Of a DNA stretch of 64,000 bases, positions 10,527 to 18,725 are shown in pieces. The notes beneath the pieces were generated by a model, which saw only the letters and a list, made by a program, of their open reading frames with translations, was not told the DNA's origin and did no database searches. Both the position numbers and the translations under genes were made by a program. This stretch comes from Clavibacter phaseoli (GTDB lineage: Bacteria > Actinomycetota > Actinomycetes > Actinomycetales > Microbacteriaceae), in contig NZ_CP040786.1 of the NCBI RefSeq assembly GCF_021922925.1, forward strand, positions 372,001-436,000, in the 5' to 3' direction. Each line of letters opens with the position of its first letter. The first letter of the stretch is position 1.

Positions 10527-11084
10527 ATGGCCCGCTTCCCCGGCCTCGACACCCTCCGCGCCCGCCGCGCGCCGCGTCCCCGCACCGAGCGCGTCCCGGT
10601 GGCGCTGCCCGACGGCGACGCCCCCGCGGGCAACTGGCTCCGCAGCATGCGCTTCTCCGGCTTCTCCGTGATGGTGCTCGTGCTCCTCGTCCTCACGGTC
10701 GTGGTGCTCGCCCCGGGCCTGCGCATCTACCTCGAGCAGCGGCAGCAGCTCAGCAGCCTGCAGAGCGCGGTGGACGCCCAGAAGGGCACCATCGCCCAGC
10801 TCCAGGACCAGCGCGCCCGCTACGACGACCCGGCGTTCCTCAAGGCGCAGGTCCGCGACCGCCTCTTCTACGTGATGCCTGGCGAGACGAGCTACCTCGT
10901 CCGCGGGCTGCCCGCCTCCTCCGGCGACGACACCACGACGCCCGACGGCGCGCCCATCAGCGCCGACCTGCAGGAGACGAAGCAGGACTGGGTGCAGGCC
11001 CTGCTCGGATCCGCGCTCACGAGCGCCCTCAGCGACACCCCGCCCGACCAGCTCCAGGGATCCGTCCAGGGAGGCGACCAGTGA
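10527..11084 (+). CDS. FtsB/DivIC-like septum formation initiator
   Basis: A 185-residue bitopic membrane protein. A basic, Arg-rich N-terminus is followed by one membrane helix (about 48-68, FSVMVLVLLVLTVVVL), then a coiled coil rich in Gln/Leu (LEQRQQLSSLQSAVDAQ) and the family box DDPAFLKAQVRDRLFYVMPGE. This is the FtsB/DivIC architecture, which bridges FtsQ and FtsL in the divisome. The C-terminal extension is Asp/Ser/Gln-rich. ATG 10527 is preceded by AAGGAGGA (10516-10523). Its stop overlaps the next gene by 4 nt (GTGA). Confidence 0.88.
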   Translation: MARFPGLDTLRARRAPRPRTERVPVALPDGDAPAGNWLRSMRFSGFSVMVLVLLVLTVVVLAPGLRIYLEQRQQLSSLQSAVDAQKGTIAQLQDQRARYDDPAFLKAQVRDRLFYVMPGETSYLVRGLPASSGDDTTTPDGAPISADLQETKQDWVQALLGSALTSALSDTPPDQLQGSVQGGDQ

Positions 11085-11596
11085 CCCGACCCCCCTTCGA
11101 CCCGCCCTCCGAGCGCGACGTCCGCATCGTCTCCGCCCAGCTCGGCCGCCCCGCGCGCGACGTGGTCGGCATCGCCGCCCGCTGCGTCTGCGGCAACCCC
11201 ACCGTGGTGAGCACGGCGCCGCGCCTCGGCGACGGCACGCCGTTCCCCACGCTCTACTACCTGTGCCACCCCGCGGCCACCGCCGCCATCTCGCACCTCG
11301 AGGCCGAGCACGTGATGGCCGAGCTGCAGGACGACCTCGCGGAGGACGAGGCGCTGCGCGACGCGTACGCCGCCGCCCACGCGTCCTACCTCGCCGACCG
11401 CGAGTCGATCCTCGTGGTGCCCGAGCTCACCGGCGTCTCCGCGGGCGGGATGCCCGTGCGCGTGAAGTGCCTGCACGCCCTCGCGGGCCACGCGCTCGCC
11501 GCGGGTCCCGGCGTGAACCCCATCGGCGACATCGCGCTGGCCCGGGCCGCGTGGTCGCCGGACGTCTGCGAGTGCGCCGACCCCGACGCGGCATGA
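11081..11596 (+). CDS. DUF501 domain protein
   Basis: A 171-residue protein of the DUF501 family, which is widespread in actinobacteria directly after the DivIC-like gene and has no assigned biochemical function. The conserved stretch includes GRPARDVVGIAARCVCGNPTVV, PFPTLYYLCHP and the C-terminal GVNPIGDIA. The several Cys/His residues (CVCG, CHP, KCLHA, CECAD) could bind metal or act in redox; that is inference. It starts in a GTGA overlap with the divisome gene and ends in an ATGA overlap with the subtilase, so all three are probably translationally coupled. Confidence 0.88.
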   Translation: MTRPPFDPPSERDVRIVSAQLGRPARDVVGIAARCVCGNPTVVSTAPRLGDGTPFPTLYYLCHPAATAAISHLEAEHVMAELQDDLAEDEALRDAYAAAHASYLADRESILVVPELTGVSAGGMPVRVKCLHALAGHALAAGPGVNPIGDIALARAAWSPDVCECADPDAA

Positions 11597-12876
11597 CCCC
11601 CGCGCCCGGCGCCCGCGCGTCGACCCGGCCGGGCCGCCGCCTCGCGCGGGCGGCCGCCGCCGGGACCCTCGCGCTGGCCGCCGTGCTGACCGCGGCGACG
11701 CCCGTCCAGGCGGATCCCGTCCGCGAGCGCCAGTACTGGCTCGCCGACTACGGCGTCGAGCAGGCCTGGCAGACCACGCGCGGCGAGGGCGTGAAGGTCG
11801 CCGTCATCGACACGGGCGTCGACGCGTCCGTCGCCGACCTGCGCGGCGCGGTGGTGGGCGGCACCGACGTCTCGGGTGTCGGATCCGCGGACGGCACCAC
11901 GCCCGTCGGCGCCTCGAGCGAGCACGGCACCATGGTCGCGTCGCTCCTCGCGGGACGCGGCACCGGCACGGGATCCGGCGTCATCGGCGTCGCCCCGGCC
12001 GCGAGCCTCCTCAGCGTCTCTGTCGCGCTCGGCGGTCCGACGTCCGGCGCGCGCGACGAGGACGCGCAGATCGCCGACGCCGTCCGCTGGGCCGTCGACA
12101 ACGGCGCGAGCGTCATCAACATGTCCCTCACCCGCAACTCGCTCGACTGGCCCGAGAGCTGGGACCGCGCCTTCCTCTACGCCTACGAGCACGACGTGGT
12201 GGTCGTCGCGGCCGCGGGCAACCGGGGGAGCGGCACCACCGAGGTGGGCGCGCCCGCCACGATCCCCGGCGTGCTCGCGGTCGCGGGCGTCGACCGCGCG
12301 GGGGCCGCGAGCTTCGACGCGTCGTCGCAGGGCATCACCATCGCGGTCGCCGCGCCGAGCGAGCAGCTCGTCGGCGTCGAGCCCGGCGGCCGCTACGTGC
12401 AGTGGAGCGGCACGAGCGGCGCGGCGCCCCTCGTCTCCGGCGTCGTCGCGCTCGTGCGCGCCGCGCATCCGGAGCTGAAGGCCGACGACGTGGTGGAGCG
12501 CGTGCTCGCCACGGCGAGGCAGAAGGGCCAGCCCGAGATCTACGGCCGCGGTCTCGTCGATGCCGCCGCCGCCGTGACGGACGACGTCGCGCCCGCGAGC
12601 GGCAAGCCCCTGGGCGACCTCGAGGAGTGGGTGCGCCTGTACCGCCGTGCGCCGGCCGCGACGCCGGATCCGACCGCGTCGGCCACCCCGGACGCCGCGC
12701 CCGCTGTGCCCGCCGACGCCCCCACCGCCGATCCCGGGGCCGACGCGCTGCCGACCGCGGGCGAGCTCCGCGAGGTGGGGATCCCCGCCCTCGTCCTCTC
12801 CGTCTTCGCGGCGCTCGCGGCCGCCATGGCGGTCGTCGCGTGGCGGCATTTCAGACGGCTGCTCCGTAGGGGGTAG
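11593..12876 (+). CDS. S8 family serine protease (mycosin-like), membrane anchored
   Basis: A 427-residue secreted subtilase. An Arg-rich signal peptide (1-40, ending PVQA) precedes a peptidase S8 domain with Asp73 (VIDTG), His111 (EHGT), oxyanion Asn210 (AAAGN) and Ser275 (GTSGAAP). A Pro/Ala/Asp-rich linker follows (about 342-385), then one C-terminal membrane helix (about 395-418) and a basic tail. This layout resembles mycosins, the membrane proteases of type VII secretion, but no other ESX gene is in the window and the neighbours are cell-division genes, so the substrate is unknown. ATG 11593 is chosen from the ATGA overlap with DUF501. Confidence 0.88.
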   Translation: MTPAPGARASTRPGRRLARAAAAGTLALAAVLTAATPVQADPVRERQYWLADYGVEQAWQTTRGEGVKVAVIDTGVDASVADLRGAVVGGTDVSGVGSADGTTPVGASSEHGTMVASLLAGRGTGTGSGVIGVAPAASLLSVSVALGGPTSGARDEDAQIADAVRWAVDNGASVINMSLTRNSLDWPESWDRAFLYAYEHDVVVVAAAGNRGSGTTEVGAPATIPGVLAVAGVDRAGAASFDASSQGITIAVAAPSEQLVGVEPGGRYVQWSGTSGAAPLVSGVVALVRAAHPELKADDVVERVLATARQKGQPEIYGRGLVDAAAAVTDDVAPASGKPLGDLEEWVRLYRRAPAATPDPTASATPDAAPAVPADAPTADPGADALPTAGELREVGIPALVLSVFAALAAAMAVVAWRHFRRLLRRG

Positions 12877-12879
12877 CCT
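12874..12879 (+). promoter_or_regulatory. Possible -10 of ndh promoter
   Basis: TAGCCT overlaps the subtilase stop codon and lies 34 nt before the ndh GTG. An AGGGAG ribosome-binding site sits between (12898-12903). Confidence 0.35.
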
Positions 12880-12913
12880 GATTTCGACCACAACCTGCAG
12901 GGAGTCATCCATC

Positions 12914-14401
12914 GTGCCCAAAATCCTGATCGTCGGCGGCGGCTACGCCGGTTTCTACACGGCATGGAAGCTCGAGTCGCACCTCCGATCCGGCGAGGCC
13001 GAGGTCACCATGGTCGACCCGCTGCCGTACATGACGTACCAGCCGTTCCTGCCCGAGGTGGTCTCCGGATCCATCGAGCCCCGCCACGCGGTCGTCTCGC
13101 AGCGACGCCACCTCCGCACCACCAACGTCGTGACGGCGAAGGTCACCGGCATCGACCACGCGTCCAAGACCGCGACCATCACGCCGCCCGTGGGCGAGCC
13201 GTACGAGTTCGCGTACGACATCATCGTCGTCACCGCGGGCAGCGTCTCGCGCACGTTCCCGATCCCGGGCGTCGCGGACGAGGCCATCGGCCTGAAGACG
13301 ATCGAGGAGGCCGTCGCCATCCGCGACCGCATCTTCGCCAACTTCGACCGCGCGGCCACGCTGCCCGCCGGGCCCGAGCGCGACCGCCTCCTCACCTTCG
13401 TGGTGGTCGGCGGCGGCTTCGCCGGCATCGAGGTCTTCGCCGAGATGCGCAGCATCGCGACCGACCTCGTGAAGAAGTACCCCGAGATCGACTTCGAGGA
13501 CACGCACTTCCACCTCATCGAGGCGATGGGCCGGATCATGCCCGAGGTGTCGCTCGAGACCAGCCACTGGGTGCTCAAGAACCTCGCCGAGCGCGGCGCG
13601 CTCGTGCACCTCGACACGCAGCTCAAGTCCGCCGTCGGCGGCGTCGTCGAGCTGTCGACCGGCGAGTCGTTCGAGTCCGACGTCATCGTCTGGACCGCGG
13701 GCGTCATGGCCAGCCCCATGCTCAAGAACACCGACCTCCCGATCGAGGAGCGCGGGCGCCTGCGCGTGCGCGCCGACGGTCGCGTCGAGGGCGACGACGG
13801 CATCGTGGCGGACGCCTGGGGCGCCGGCGACGTGGCGGCCACCCCCGACCTCACGGGCGGCGGCGTCGGCGGCTTCTGCGTGCCCAACGCGCAGCACGCC
13901 GTCCGCCAGGGCAAGCTCATGGCGAAGAACATCACCGCGAGCCTCCGCGGCGAGGGCATCACCGACTACTTCCACAAGAACCTCGGCGCCGTCGCGGGCC
14001 TCGGCCTCTACCAGGGCGCGTTCCAGTCCGGGAAGCTCGGCATCACCGGCTTCCCCGCCTGGGTCATGCACCGCGGCTACCACGGCCTCGCGATCCCGTC
14101 CTTCGAGCGCAAGGCGCGCGTCGTCACCGGCTGGGTGAACAACCTGGTCTGGGGCCGCGACATCGTCTCTCTCGAGGCACGCGAGACCCCGCGCACCGCG
14201 TTCGAGACGTTCGCGTCGCGCCCGCGTCCCGCCGCGGACGCCGCTCCGGCCGCTCCCGTCAAGAAGGAGGAGGCGCCCGCCAAGAAGGCCGCCGACGACA
14301 AGGCCGACGCGCCCGCCGAGGGCGAGAAGTCCCCGGCGCTCGCGGGCAGCTACAGCTCCGCGCCCAGCGCCGAGACCACGGACGAGAAGCCCTCGGCCTG
14401 A
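12914..14401 (+). CDS. ndh: Type II NADH dehydrogenase-like FAD oxidoreductase
   Basis: A 495-residue member of the NDH-2 family, single-subunit enzymes that pass electrons from NADH to menaquinone at the inner membrane face without pumping protons. The FAD dinucleotide-binding fold opens at the N-terminus (ILIVGGGYAGFY), and the NADH fold is near 160 (FVVVGGGFAGIEVFAE). Also seen are TYQPFLPEV and the late FAD motif DAWGAGDVA. After the domain there is an unusual tail of about 50 residues rich in Ala, Lys, Glu and Pro, of unknown use. GTG 12914 follows AGGGAG. A perfect terminator follows. Confidence 0.93.
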   Translation: MPKILIVGGGYAGFYTAWKLESHLRSGEAEVTMVDPLPYMTYQPFLPEVVSGSIEPRHAVVSQRRHLRTTNVVTAKVTGIDHASKTATITPPVGEPYEFAYDIIVVTAGSVSRTFPIPGVADEAIGLKTIEEAVAIRDRIFANFDRAATLPAGPERDRLLTFVVVGGGFAGIEVFAEMRSIATDLVKKYPEIDFEDTHFHLIEAMGRIMPEVSLETSHWVLKNLAERGALVHLDTQLKSAVGGVVELSTGESFESDVIVWTAGVMASPMLKNTDLPIEERGRLRVRADGRVEGDDGIVADAWGAGDVAATPDLTGGGVGGFCVPNAQHAVRQGKLMAKNITASLRGEGITDYFHKNLGAVAGLGLYQGAFQSGKLGITGFPAWVMHRGYHGLAIPSFERKARVVTGWVNNLVWGRDIVSLEARETPRTAFETFASRPRPAADAAPAAPVKKEEAPAKKAADDKADAPAEGEKSPALAGSYSSAPSAETTDEKPSA

Positions 14402-14416
14402 TCCACCCGCACCACC

Positions 14417-14454
14417 GACGACGGCCCGCAGGCTTGAGCCTGCGGGCCGTCGTC
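14417..14454 (+). terminator. ndh terminator
   Basis: A perfect 17-bp stem with a TTGA loop begins 15 nt after the ndh stop. There is no U-tract. Confidence 0.75.
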
Positions 14455-14487
14455 ATGCCCGGCGCCACCGGATCCGCACGGCGACCG

Positions 14488-14493
14488 TAGGCT
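14488..14493 (+). promoter_or_regulatory. Possible -10 of tRNA-Leu promoter
   Basis: TAGGCT lies 22 nt before the first base of the tRNA, consistent with a short 5' leader removed by RNase P. Confidence 0.35.
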
Positions 14494-14515
14494 GTCGGGA
14501 GCGCTCCGGCGCCGC

Positions 14516-14590
14516 GCCCCCGTAGTCCAATTGGCAGAGACGGGCGACTTAAAATCGCTACAGGTCAGGGTTCGAGTCCCTGCGGGGGCA
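14516..14590 (+). tRNA. tRNA-Leu(UAA), short variable loop
   Basis: A 75-nt cloverleaf can be folded. The 7-bp acceptor GCCCCCG (14516-14522) pairs with CGGGGGC (14583-14589), with discriminator A at 14590. The 3-bp D stem is GTC/GAC with GG in the loop. The anticodon stem is GGCGA/TCGCT with loop CTTAAAA (14548-14554), giving anticodon TAA at 14550-14552. The T arm is CAGGG-TTCGAGT-CCCTG. CCA is not encoded. The variable region is only 6 nt (ACAGGT), a class I form, whereas bacterial tRNA-Leu is normally class II with a long variable arm. It decodes UUA, a very rare codon in this genome. Confidence 0.92.
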
Positions 14591-14766
14591 CTCGCGTCGA
14601 CGCGCTCGGCCCATCGCCTGCCCCGTCCGTGACCACTGGGACGACCACCGAGGTCATCCGGGCAGCGCCACTTAGTACGTCCCCTATCGATCCGGCCACG
14701 TAAGCTGAACACACCCTAGGTTTTGGGGTGCCGTGGACGGGGGTCCACGTCGGCGAGGGGGCGGGG

Positions 14767-15963
14767 ATGACTCTGATCGAGGACGCGCGGTCGACCGCGG
14801 CGCAGCGCGCCGTGGAGGCCCTTGGGCTGCTCGACGGCCCGCCCGAGGAGCGCTTCGACCGCGTCACCCGTCTCGCCCGCACGGCCTTCGCCGTGCCGCT
14901 GTCGACCATCGGCCTCGCCGACCACGACCGCATGTGGTTCGCCTCCTGCGCCGGCGCCGAGCTGTCCGAGACGCCGATCAGCAGCGTCTTCTGCGACACC
15001 ACCGTCCGCGAGGAGCGCGTGCTCGTCGTCGAGGACGCGCAGGCGCACCCCGTCTTCCGCCACCTGCCCACCGTGGCGGGCGAGCCGCACATCCGCTTCT
15101 ACGCGGGGCACCCGCTGCGCGACGCCGAGGGACTGGTCATCGGCACCTTCTGCCTGTACGACGTCGAGCCGCGCGGCCTCGACGCCGGTCAGCTCGCGCT
15201 CTTCGCCGAGCTGGCCGAGTGGGCGCAGCGCGAGCTCATCGCGAGCGCCGAGATGGACCGCGCCCAGGCGGTGCAGTCCGCCCTGCTGCCCGCCGCCGAG
15301 GTCGAGATCCCCGGATACGACGTCGCCGCCGTGTGCGTGCCCGCCCAGGTCGTGGGCGGCGACTTCTACGACTACGAGCGCACCCCGTCCGGCCTCCGCT
15401 TCTCCATCGCCGACGTGATGGGGAAGGGCACGGGCGCTGCGATCCTCACCGCCACGGTCCGCGCCGTGCTCCGCGGCATCGCGAGCACCGCCGACCGCTA
15501 CGGCGCGGGCGTCCTCGAGGACACGGGCCTCATGGTCACCGACGCGGCGCGCTCGCTCGAGGCCGACCTCGACCGCACGGGCGCGTTCGTCACGCTCCAG
15601 CACGGGCACCTCGACCAGGCGTCGGGGCTCCTCCGCTACGCCGACGCGGGGCACGGGCTGACCATCGTCGTCCACCCCGACGGCCGCGTCACGCACCTCG
15701 ACACGAGCGACCTGCCCGTCGGGATCGACCCCGACCACCGCTGGGAGGAGCGGCACACGGTGCTCGGGCACGGCGACACCTTCGTCACCTTCAGCGACGG
15801 CCTCTTCGACATGTTCGGCGGCAGCGAGCCCGCGTTCGCGCTCATCGGCCGCCTGGTGACGGAGTCCGGCGGCGTGCACGCGCTCGTGGAGCGGGTCCGC
15901 ATCCTGGCCTCGGCCGGCACGCCGCTCGACGACGTGAGCGTCCTCGCCGTGAGCCGCGCGTGA
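14767..15963 (+). CDS. GAF domain SpoIIE-type (PP2C) phosphatase
   Basis: A 398-residue cytoplasmic protein. The N-terminal half (about 25-165) is a GAF sensor domain (PLSTIGLADHDRMWF, then FYAGHPL and IGTFCLYD). The C-terminal half is a SpoIIE/RsbU-like Mn-dependent phosphatase with GGDFYDY, DVMGKGTGA, TFSDGLFD and LDDVSVLAV supplying the acidic metal ligands. By family knowledge it would dephosphorylate a STAS antagonist, and one is encoded two genes downstream. ATG 14767 is preceded by a G-rich site and follows a TAGGTT box about 50 nt upstream. Its stop overlaps the glycosyltransferase start by 4 nt (GTGA). Confidence 0.88.
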   Translation: MTLIEDARSTAAQRAVEALGLLDGPPEERFDRVTRLARTAFAVPLSTIGLADHDRMWFASCAGAELSETPISSVFCDTTVREERVLVVEDAQAHPVFRHLPTVAGEPHIRFYAGHPLRDAEGLVIGTFCLYDVEPRGLDAGQLALFAELAEWAQRELIASAEMDRAQAVQSALLPAAEVEIPGYDVAAVCVPAQVVGGDFYDYERTPSGLRFSIADVMGKGTGAAILTATVRAVLRGIASTADRYGAGVLEDTGLMVTDAARSLEADLDRTGAFVTLQHGHLDQASGLLRYADAGHGLTIVVHPDGRVTHLDTSDLPVGIDPDHRWEERHTVLGHGDTFVTFSDGLFDMFGGSEPAFALIGRLVTESGGVHALVERVRILASAGTPLDDVSVLAVSRA

Positions 15964-17951
15964 GCCGCTCGACGCATCGCGCGCCGACCACGGGACGGTC
16001 GCCGCTGCGCTTCGCGCTCATCCGCCTGCTCGCGGTGGTCACGGCGATCCTCGGGCTCAACTACATCGTCTGGCGCCTGCTGTTCTCGGTGAACCCCGAG
16101 GCGCTCTGGATCGCGATCCCGCTCGTGCTCGCGGAGACCTACAGCCTCATCGACTCGCTCCTCTTCGGGCTCACGATGTGGCGGGCGCGCGACCGACCGA
16201 AGCCCCCGGCACCGCAGCCGGGCCTCACGGTCGACGTGTTCATCGCGACCTACAACGAGCCGCTCGACCTCGTCATGGAGACCGCGCGCGCCGCCCAGCG
16301 CATCACCTACCCGCACAAGACGTGGGTGCTCGACGACGGCAACCGCACCGAGCTCCGCGACCTCGCCGAGGCGGAGGGCATCGGCTGGATCACCCGCTCG
16401 GCCGACTGGTCGGGCCGCGCCCGCCACGCCAAGGCCGGCAACCTCAACAACGCGCTGCTGACGACCGAGGGCGAGTTCATGCTCATCCTCGACGCCGACC
16501 AGGTGCCCGTGCCCGAGATCCTCGACAGGACGCTCGGCTACTTCGACGACCGGCGCATGGCGCTCGTGCAGACGCCGCAGGTGTTCGTGAACGTGCCGGA
16601 CGAGGACGTGCTCGGCAGCCAGGCGCCGCTGTTCTACGGCCCCATCCAGCAGGGCAAGGACGGGTGGAACGCGGCGTTCTTCTGCGGCTCCAACGCGATC
16701 CTCCGCCGCGAGGCCCTCATGCTCCTCGGCGTCTCGCGCTACGTGACGGACATCGAGATCAGCGTCTTCCGCGCACTGCGCACGGCGGGCGACGTGCTCG
16801 ACAAGGCGCGCGAGGAGCTCGAGCCCGACCAGCTGGAGCTGCGGAAGGCGCTCGACGACGTCGCCTACGACGTGCGCCGTGCCCGCGCCGAGCTGCGCCG
16901 CGGCCAGGCGCTGGCCGACGTGACCTACCGCTTCCAGAAGCGCGTCGACTCCATCGCGGCGCGCATGGTGCAGGACGACATGGCCGCGCTGAACGCCGAC
17001 CTCGCCGAGATCGCCGCGCTCGCGGGCCGCCACTCCGCGGAGCGCGACGCGGTCTCGCTCGTCGACGAGAGCGCCATGACGCGCCTCGCGCAGCGCGACT
17101 GGTCGCCGCTCGGGGCGCTCGACGCCGTGCGCGCGATCGTGCGGGACATCGACGTGCACCGCGACGACGACGCGCAGTCGATCATGCCGCTGGCCACCAT
17201 CTCGGTCACCGAGGACATGGCGACCTGCATGCGCCTGCACGGCCTCGGCTGGAAGAGCGCGTACCACGACGAGACGCTCGCCTACGGCCTGGCGCCCGAG
17301 GACCTGCCGACCATGCTCACGCAGCGGCTCCGCTGGGCGCAGGGCACGATCCAGGTGTTCTTCCGCGAGAACCCGCTGCTGCAGAAGGCGCTCTCGATCC
17401 CGCAGCGCCTCATGTACTTCGCCACCATGTGGAGCTACTTCTCCGGCTTCACGGCCGTCGTCTACGTGGCCGCGCCGATCATCTACCTCGTCTTCGGGGT
17501 GCTGCCGGTGCAGGCGCTGTCGACGGACTTCTTCAGCCGGCTCATCCCGTTCCTCGTCGTGAACCAGCTCCTCTTCGCGGTCGTCGGACGCGGCAAGCGC
17601 ACCTGGCGCGGCCAGCAGTACTCGCTGGCGCTCTTCCCCGTCTGGATCTCCTCGGTCACCACGGCCGTCGCCAACGTGTTCTTCCGCAAGCCCCTCGACT
17701 TCGCCGTGACCCCGAAGGTCCGCGCGGAGAGCGGCAAGCCGCGGTGGGACCTCGTGAAGCCCCAGCTCTACGTGATCGGCGCGCTCATCGTGGCGTCGGC
17801 GATCGGCCTGCTGCGCCTCGCGGTCGGGCAGGCGACGCCGCTCGGCACGTTCACCAACCTCGCCTGGGTCGTCTTCGACCTGGCGATCTTCAGCATCATC
17901 ATCCGTGCGGCCCGCTATCGGGGCTTCACGCCGGCCAAGGAGGACGCATGA
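15960..17951 (+). CDS. Cellulose-synthase-like family 2 membrane glycosyltransferase
   Basis: A 663-residue processive GT2. Two N-terminal membrane helices precede the catalytic domain (about 91-465), which has VFIATYNE, DDG (125-127), DAD (178-180), TED (417-419) and the QRLRW product-binding motif (455-459). Several membrane helices follow from about 480. It should polymerise a beta-linked polysaccharide from a nucleotide sugar while extruding it; the sugar is unknown. Between GSNAILRR and TED there is an insertion of about 130 charged, coiled-coil-like residues (275-405) absent from ordinary cellulose synthases. No PilZ domain is visible. It overlaps both neighbours by 4 nt, inside a partner-switching operon. 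Confidence 0.9.
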   Translation: MSRSTHRAPTTGRSPLRFALIRLLAVVTAILGLNYIVWRLLFSVNPEALWIAIPLVLAETYSLIDSLLFGLTMWRARDRPKPPAPQPGLTVDVFIATYNEPLDLVMETARAAQRITYPHKTWVLDDGNRTELRDLAEAEGIGWITRSADWSGRARHAKAGNLNNALLTTEGEFMLILDADQVPVPEILDRTLGYFDDRRMALVQTPQVFVNVPDEDVLGSQAPLFYGPIQQGKDGWNAAFFCGSNAILRREALMLLGVSRYVTDIEISVFRALRTAGDVLDKAREELEPDQLELRKALDDVAYDVRRARAELRRGQALADVTYRFQKRVDSIAARMVQDDMAALNADLAEIAALAGRHSAERDAVSLVDESAMTRLAQRDWSPLGALDAVRAIVRDIDVHRDDDAQSIMPLATISVTEDMATCMRLHGLGWKSAYHDETLAYGLAPEDLPTMLTQRLRWAQGTIQVFFRENPLLQKALSIPQRLMYFATMWSYFSGFTAVVYVAAPIIYLVFGVLPVQALSTDFFSRLIPFLVVNQLLFAVVGRGKRTWRGQQYSLALFPVWISSVTTAVANVFFRKPLDFAVTPKVRAESGKPRWDLVKPQLYVIGALIVASAIGLLRLAVGQATPLGTFTNLAWVVFDLAIFSIIIRAARYRGFTPAKEDA

Positions 17952-18286
17952 TCGACATCGCAGTGGACGAGCAGGGCACGAACGTGAGCGTCGTCACCCC
18001 GACGGGTCGGCTGAACATGGTGTCCGCCCGCCAGCTGACGACCGTCATCACCGAGGTCATCGACGGCGGACGGCCGTTCGTCGTCGTGGACCTCGGCAGC
18101 ACGGACTTCATGGACTCCTCCGGCCTCGGCGCCCTCGTCTCGGGCCTCAAGCGCGCCCGGCAGGCGGGCGGCGACCTGCGCCTCGCGCGCCCGAACGCGC
18201 AGGTGAAGGCCGTCCTGGAGCTCACCAACCTCAACCGCGTCCTCACGGTGCACGAGTCGCCCGAGGGCGTGTTCCGTGACCGATGA
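17948..18286 (+). CDS. STAS domain anti-sigma factor antagonist
   Basis: A 112-residue single STAS domain protein like SpoIIAA/RsbV. The segment FMDSSGLGALVSGLKRAR includes Ser57-Ser58, the usual kinase target. By family knowledge the dephosphorylated form binds an RsbW-like kinase, and the phosphatase and kinase are both encoded in the same operon. The ATG lies in an ATGA overlap with the glycosyltransferase stop, and the gene overlaps the next one by 11 nt if that begins at GTG 18276. Confidence 0.9.
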   Translation: MIDIAVDEQGTNVSVVTPTGRLNMVSARQLTTVITEVIDGGRPFVVVDLGSTDFMDSSGLGALVSGLKRARQAGGDLRLARPNAQVKAVLELTNLNRVLTVHESPEGVFRDR

Positions 18287-18725
18287 GGGCATGACGCACC
18301 ACGCGCCGCCGGTGCGGGCCAACGTCACGCTCCCGGCCGTGGAGGAGAGCCTCTCCGCCGTGCACGCGGTGATCGCGGCGGTGTGGGACCAGGCGTTCGA
18401 CGTCAGCGACATGGAGCGGATGCTCTTCGAGACGGCCGTGGTGGAGATCGCGGGCAACGTGGTCGAGCACGGCGTCGCCGTGGGGGAGCGCGCGGGGTAC
18501 CCCGTGACCTTCACCATGACCGTGATCTGCCAGCACGACCGCATCGTCGCGCTGTTCGAGGACGACGGCCAGCCCGCCGTCGTCGACCTCACCCAGGTGT
18601 CCATGCCCGACGACCTCAGCGAGAGCGGCCGCGGGCTGGCGCTCGCGCAGGCGGCCCTCGACGACCTCACCTACGAGCGCACCGACGGAAGCAACCGCTG
18701 GCGGCTGGTCAGGCTCCGCGGCTGA
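18276..18725 (+). CDS. RsbW-like anti-sigma factor serine kinase (HATPase)
   Basis: A 149-residue GHKL ATPase domain protein. The N box is EIAGNVVEHG with Asn61, followed by FEDDGQP and GRGLALAQAALDDLTYER as the G boxes. It is expected to phosphorylate the STAS partner and to sequester a target in the other state. No sigma factor gene lies nearby, so the output may be a distant sigma factor or the polysaccharide machinery itself. GTG 18276 is in frame; ATG 18291 is an alternative start that would still overlap no conserved residue. The stop overlaps the next start by 1 nt (TGATG). Confidence 0.87.
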   Translation: MTDEGMTHHAPPVRANVTLPAVEESLSAVHAVIAAVWDQAFDVSDMERMLFETAVVEIAGNVVEHGVAVGERAGYPVTFTMTVICQHDRIVALFEDDGQPAVVDLTQVSMPDDLSESGRGLALAQAALDDLTYERTDGSNRWRLVRLRG

